DNA of 64,000 nt from Roseiarcus fermentans (GTDB lineage: Bacteria > Pseudomonadota > Alphaproteobacteria > Rhizobiales > Beijerinckiaceae): assembly GCF_003315135.1 (NCBI RefSeq), contig NZ_QNRK01000007.1:89967-153966 (forward strand), read 5' to 3'. The notes under the pieces were generated by a model. The model worked only from the letters and a program-made list of their open reading frames with translations, made no database searches and was not told the origin of the DNA. Of the stretch, positions 61,468-64,000 are shown piece after piece. The translations under genes were made by a program, and so were the position numbers. The first letter of the stretch is position 1, and each line of letters starts with the position of its first letter.

Positions 61468-62415
61468 TCACTGTCCGGGCTGTTTGGAGTTCGCCTGCAC
61501 CGCGGCTTCGGCGTCGCCGAGCAGCTCCTCGATGAACGTGTCGAGCGTCAGCCGGGTCTGGTCGATCATGTCGACGATTCTTGCGCCGTACTTCACCAGC
61601 ACGCGCCTCGTCTCGGACGGATCGCGACCGAGCTTGGCGGCGAGGTATGCGATATAGGCCGCACGGGCGTAGCCGCCGATGCGAAACCAGCGCATCGGCT
61701 CCTCGTCGCGTTCGAGAAACTCCAGCAGCTTGGCGGTGGTGGTGATGTCGCCGACATAGGGCGCGAGTTTGCCCTGGACGGCCTCTTGCACCTTTCGGGC
61801 GAGTTCGTCGGGCGAAAACAGCGTCGTATCGACCGAACTTTGAATCCCCCACTCGGCGATGGCGCCGAGCGAAAAATGCATGGCGCAAAACCAGGGCGGA
61901 AAGCGATAACCAGTCGAGCGCAGCGTCCGCGTGACGAGTGCGGGCTGGTATTGTTCCCGACGCGAGCTGACGAATTGCTCGGTCTCCCGGTTACGTAGCC
62001 CCGCATCGCCGCGCAGGTAGACGTTCGGCGTTCCATACGTGTCGAACGACAGAACGTGTTCGACGTCGTCGGTGCTCCGCTCCGCCCGGTACGCCAACTT
62101 GGCCACGCGGCGATAGCCGACCTTCGCCAAGGCGTCGGCCAGGAGCGGGTCGAGTTTGACCCGCTTTTCTTTCCCCTCGCCGACATCGATATTCGAATCC
62201 TCAGGCGCCGCTTCCTTGGGCTCGGCGGGCCCCGCGGCCCCGAATGTGGCTTCGAATATCCGTCTCGCCCGCGCCCGCTCGGCGTCCGAGACGGTCCCCG
62301 GAACGACCATCAAGGGCCCGACGATTTGATGGCGCGTCTGATCGGGCGACGCCTCCGCGGCTCGGTCGGCCTGCGGACTGCGGCCACCATCGCCAGATTG
62401 TGACGGAGCCTTCAT
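61468..62415 (-). CDS. Unknown array protein, type 1
   Basis: A 315-residue soluble protein. Start at 62415 with GGAGATCGATGC upstream; 61 extra in-frame codons further up are unlikely. N-terminal linker, then IVGPLMVVPGTVSDAERARA and IFEATFG, shared with the type 2 gene. The middle (LLADALAKVGYRRVAKLAYR) has a faint likeness to DUF4304-type immunity proteins. The end (FLERDEEPMRWFRIGGYARA) is conserved in both types. No toxin motif seen; function unknown. Confidence 0.7.
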   Translation of the reverse strand: MKAPSQSGDGGRSPQADRAAEASPDQTRHQIVGPLMVVPGTVSDAERARARRIFEATFGAAGPAEPKEAAPEDSNIDVGEGKEKRVKLDPLLADALAKVGYRRVAKLAYRAERSTDDVEHVLSFDTYGTPNVYLRGDAGLRNRETEQFVSSRREQYQPALVTRTLRSTGYRFPPWFCAMHFSLGAIAEWGIQSSVDTTLFSPDELARKVQEAVQGKLAPYVGDITTTAKLLEFLERDEEPMRWFRIGGYARAAYIAYLAAKLGRDPSETRRVLVKYGARIVDMIDQTRLTLDTFIEELLGDAEAAVQANSKQPGQ

Positions 62416-62607
62416 GCATCGATCTCCTGCCGCAAGCGCTTGATCAAGGGCGTGGGTGAGGCGTGATGAGAGCTGCGAGACAAATACATCCGGCTGGTTC
62501 GCGTTCGGGAGTCGGGTCAATTCCGTTCTCGCCGCCTTGCTCGTCAGACTAGCCCTGAGGCCGGATCCGTGTCCGGATATTGTGAGGGCGGGCTTCATGG
62601 CGGTCGT

Positions 62608-63582
62608 TCACCCGGTCGCAAGCGCCACGTCCGCATCCCTGAGAACGCGGTCGACAAATTCCTCCGCGGAAGGCTCGCTGGTGTCGGGCGGCGACTTGAA
62701 TTTCGCCACATACGGAATGAGGGTCGAGCGCAACTCGTCAGCGTCGCGACCGAGCTTGCGCCCCAGGTAGGCGACCATCGCGACGCGGGGGGTGTCGCCC
62801 CATTTGGGCCAGCGAAAGGGTTCCTCGTCGCGAACGCCAAGCTCGAACATGGAGCCGACGTCCTTGACTGACGATAATTTCTCCACGGCGAAAGTGCGTA
62901 TGGAGTCCTCAATCTGACGAGCGAGGCTCGATGCTGAGAATTCAGTGATATCAAGGCTAAAGCGGAGGCCCCACGACGCGATCCGGCCCAATTCGAACGA
63001 CATGTGTTTCTGCCAGATCGGCTGGCGCGCATAGATGTCACGGTAGGCGGCCGGCAGGAAGTTCAACCTCGCTTGATCAGCAAACAAGTCGGCAGGCGTG
63101 TGACCCAGGCTGATGCTTGCGCTCAGGTACTGATTCGGTCTTCCCCACGCGTTGAAGCTCACGAAATGCTCCACGGCAGGCGAACTCCATGCGGCGCGAA
63201 ATCCAATTTCGTTGTGATCTTCATCGGCGTTGCGGCCAGCGGGAACATAGCCGAGGTGTTGGAGGGTTTCCGTCAAGAAGTGAACGAGATCAATCGATTG
63301 CTTGCTGTCGGCGGTCCAAACCGGAATGGTCTTGCTCGGCTTGGTCGGCGGCGCCTCTTTCGGTAGCGATTTGCGGAACCGCTCGTAGTCGCCGAACTCG
63401 CTTTCCAGGAGGGCTTTCGCTTGCGCTTTGTCGGCGTCCGAAACGACCCCGGGCGCACGAACGATGTGAACCATGAAATGGCGGCCAGCGGTCGACGCCG
63501 AAGAGCTGGAAGCGCGGTTCGCCGCGCCGTCAGACAATTCTGTCACCGCGGGTCGATGCTCCTTGTCCTCAGGACCGCTCAT
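62608..63582 (-). CDS. Unknown array protein, type 2
   Basis: A 324-residue soluble protein paralogous to type 1: HIVRAPGVVSDADKAQAKAL matches its N-terminal element, HFLTETLQHLGYVPAGR its middle, and VRDEEPFRWPKWGDTPRVAM with AYLGRKLGRDADELRSTLIP its end. GAGGAACA precedes the ATG. It alternates with type 1 genes on the same strand. Function unknown; a paired immunity or defence role is only a guess. Confidence 0.7.
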   Translation of the reverse strand: MSGPEDKEHRPAVTELSDGAANRASSSSASTAGRHFMVHIVRAPGVVSDADKAQAKALLESEFGDYERFRKSLPKEAPPTKPSKTIPVWTADSKQSIDLVHFLTETLQHLGYVPAGRNADEDHNEIGFRAAWSSPAVEHFVSFNAWGRPNQYLSASISLGHTPADLFADQARLNFLPAAYRDIYARQPIWQKHMSFELGRIASWGLRFSLDITEFSASSLARQIEDSIRTFAVEKLSSVKDVGSMFELGVRDEEPFRWPKWGDTPRVAMVAYLGRKLGRDADELRSTLIPYVAKFKSPPDTSEPSAEEFVDRVLRDADVALATG

Positions 63583-63656
63583 TGTTCCTCGCGCCCGAGA
63601 ATATCACGAATCTACAATGCATATATGCCCCTCCGATGCCCGCTTGTGGCCGCGGC

Positions 63657-64000
63657 TCATTGTCCGGGCTGTTTGGAGTTCGCCTGCACCGCGGCTTCGG
63701 CGTCGCCGAGCAGCTCGTCGATGAACGTGTCGAGCGTCAGCCGGGTCTGGTCGATCATGCCGACGATTCTTGCGCCGTACTTCACCAGCACGCGCCTCGT
63801 CTCGGAAGGATCACGACCGAGCTTGGCGGCGAGGTATGCGATATAGGCCGCACGGGCGTATCCGCCGATGCGAAACCAGCGCATCGGCTCCTCGTCGCGT
63901 TCGAGAAACTCCAGCAGCTTGGCGGTGGTGGTGATGTCGCCGACATAGGGCGCGAGTTTGCCCTGGACGGCCTCTTGCACCTTTCGGGCGAGTTCGTCGC
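63657..64000 (-). CDS. Second type 1 array gene, cut by window edge
   Basis: The visible 3' end encodes about 113 residues nearly identical to the end of the gene at 61468-62415, with only a few differences (for example DELLG for EELLG and VGMIDQ for VDMIDQ). The start lies outside the window. The near identity shows recent duplication or gene conversion. Confidence 0.85.
   Translation of the reverse strand, partial: DELARKVQEAVQGKLAPYVGDITTTAKLLEFLERDEEPMRWFRIGGYARAAYIAYLAAKLGRDPSETRRVLVKYGARIVGMIDQTRLTLDTFIDELLGDAEAAVQANSKQPGQ

Larger units (their letters stand above)
35980..64000. mobile_element. Prophage (GTA-like siphovirus structural and lysis region), continues past right edge
   Basis: From just after ybgC to the edge, genes with phage structural order are almost all on the minus strand: capsid, connector, gp10-like, DUF3168, tail tube, chaperone, tape measure, DUF2460, DUF2163, NlpC, hub, fibre, endolysin. 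The tail part follows the gene transfer agent order, but fibre, GH19 endolysin and toxin/immunity cargo point to a phage or its relic. Terminase, portal, protease, integrase and attachment sites are not visible, so the true limits are unknown. The left limit is set by the host gene ybgC. Confidence 0.85.

Overview
The window is GC-rich (AT-richer only in one cargo patch) and reads as an alphaproteobacterial chromosome, most likely Hyphomicrobiales (Rhizobiales). The supports are the block CDP-alcohol transferase / AI-2E permease / HdaA divergent from purMN-ppk-ppx, a complete sufBCDS-sufT operon, the FAD monooxygenase plus CHCC zinc-finger pair, a GTTC-N7-GTTC type LexA box and an AapP-like ATPase. 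The genus cannot be fixed from sequence alone. No rRNA, tRNA or CRISPR array was seen.

Host part (1-35974). An AraC-type regulator runs off the left edge. It is followed by accC-accB, a molybdopterin oxidoreductase, a phospholipase D-like secreted protein, a glyoxalase-fold protein, hdaA and an AI-2E permease. A PEP-CTERM protein and a class III cyclase, each with its own strong terminator, sit inside that otherwise conserved block. Then come purM-purN, ppk, ppx, sufBCDS-sufT, an orphan amino-acid ABC ATPase, a BenE carrier, an FAD monooxygenase with a zinc-finger protein, a transglutaminase/ATP-grasp/alpha-E pair, CreA, an AGE-type epimerase, purD, a patatin, fmt and ybgC.

Prophage part (35988 to the right edge, almost all on the minus strand). 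Right to left: a tandem array of unknown paired genes, major capsid, connector, HK97-gp10-like, DUF3168, a cargo island, tail tube, a tail chaperone read through a probable -1 frameshift, tape measure, a TIM-barrel/DUF2460 fusion, DUF2460, DUF2163, NlpC/P60, tail hub, fibre, a glycosyltransferase-like protein, a GH19 endolysin and small lysis-type genes. The tail order follows gene transfer agents (GTAs) of Alphaproteobacteria, but the lysis genes, fibre and cargo argue for a prophage or a relic of one. Terminase, portal, protease and integrase are not in the window.

The most interesting part is the cargo island (about 50.8-57.1 kb) between DUF3168 and the tail tube. It holds a frameshifted toxin-like gene (prophage-type N-terminal region, a PDQPR...GNPDGG linker and a restriction-endonuclease-like C-terminal domain). 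This is followed by five NTF2-fold immunity-like domains in tandem and one unrelated small gene. A broken copy of the DUF3168 3' end comes next, then a second, AT-rich cargo layer with a Tat-exported trypsin-like protease and a decayed mazF. This layering looks like stepwise stacking of toxin/immunity cassettes at one site in a virion operon. A second array (61.3 kb to the edge) alternates two paralogous unknown genes, with a near-identical repeat and a truncated leftover copy.
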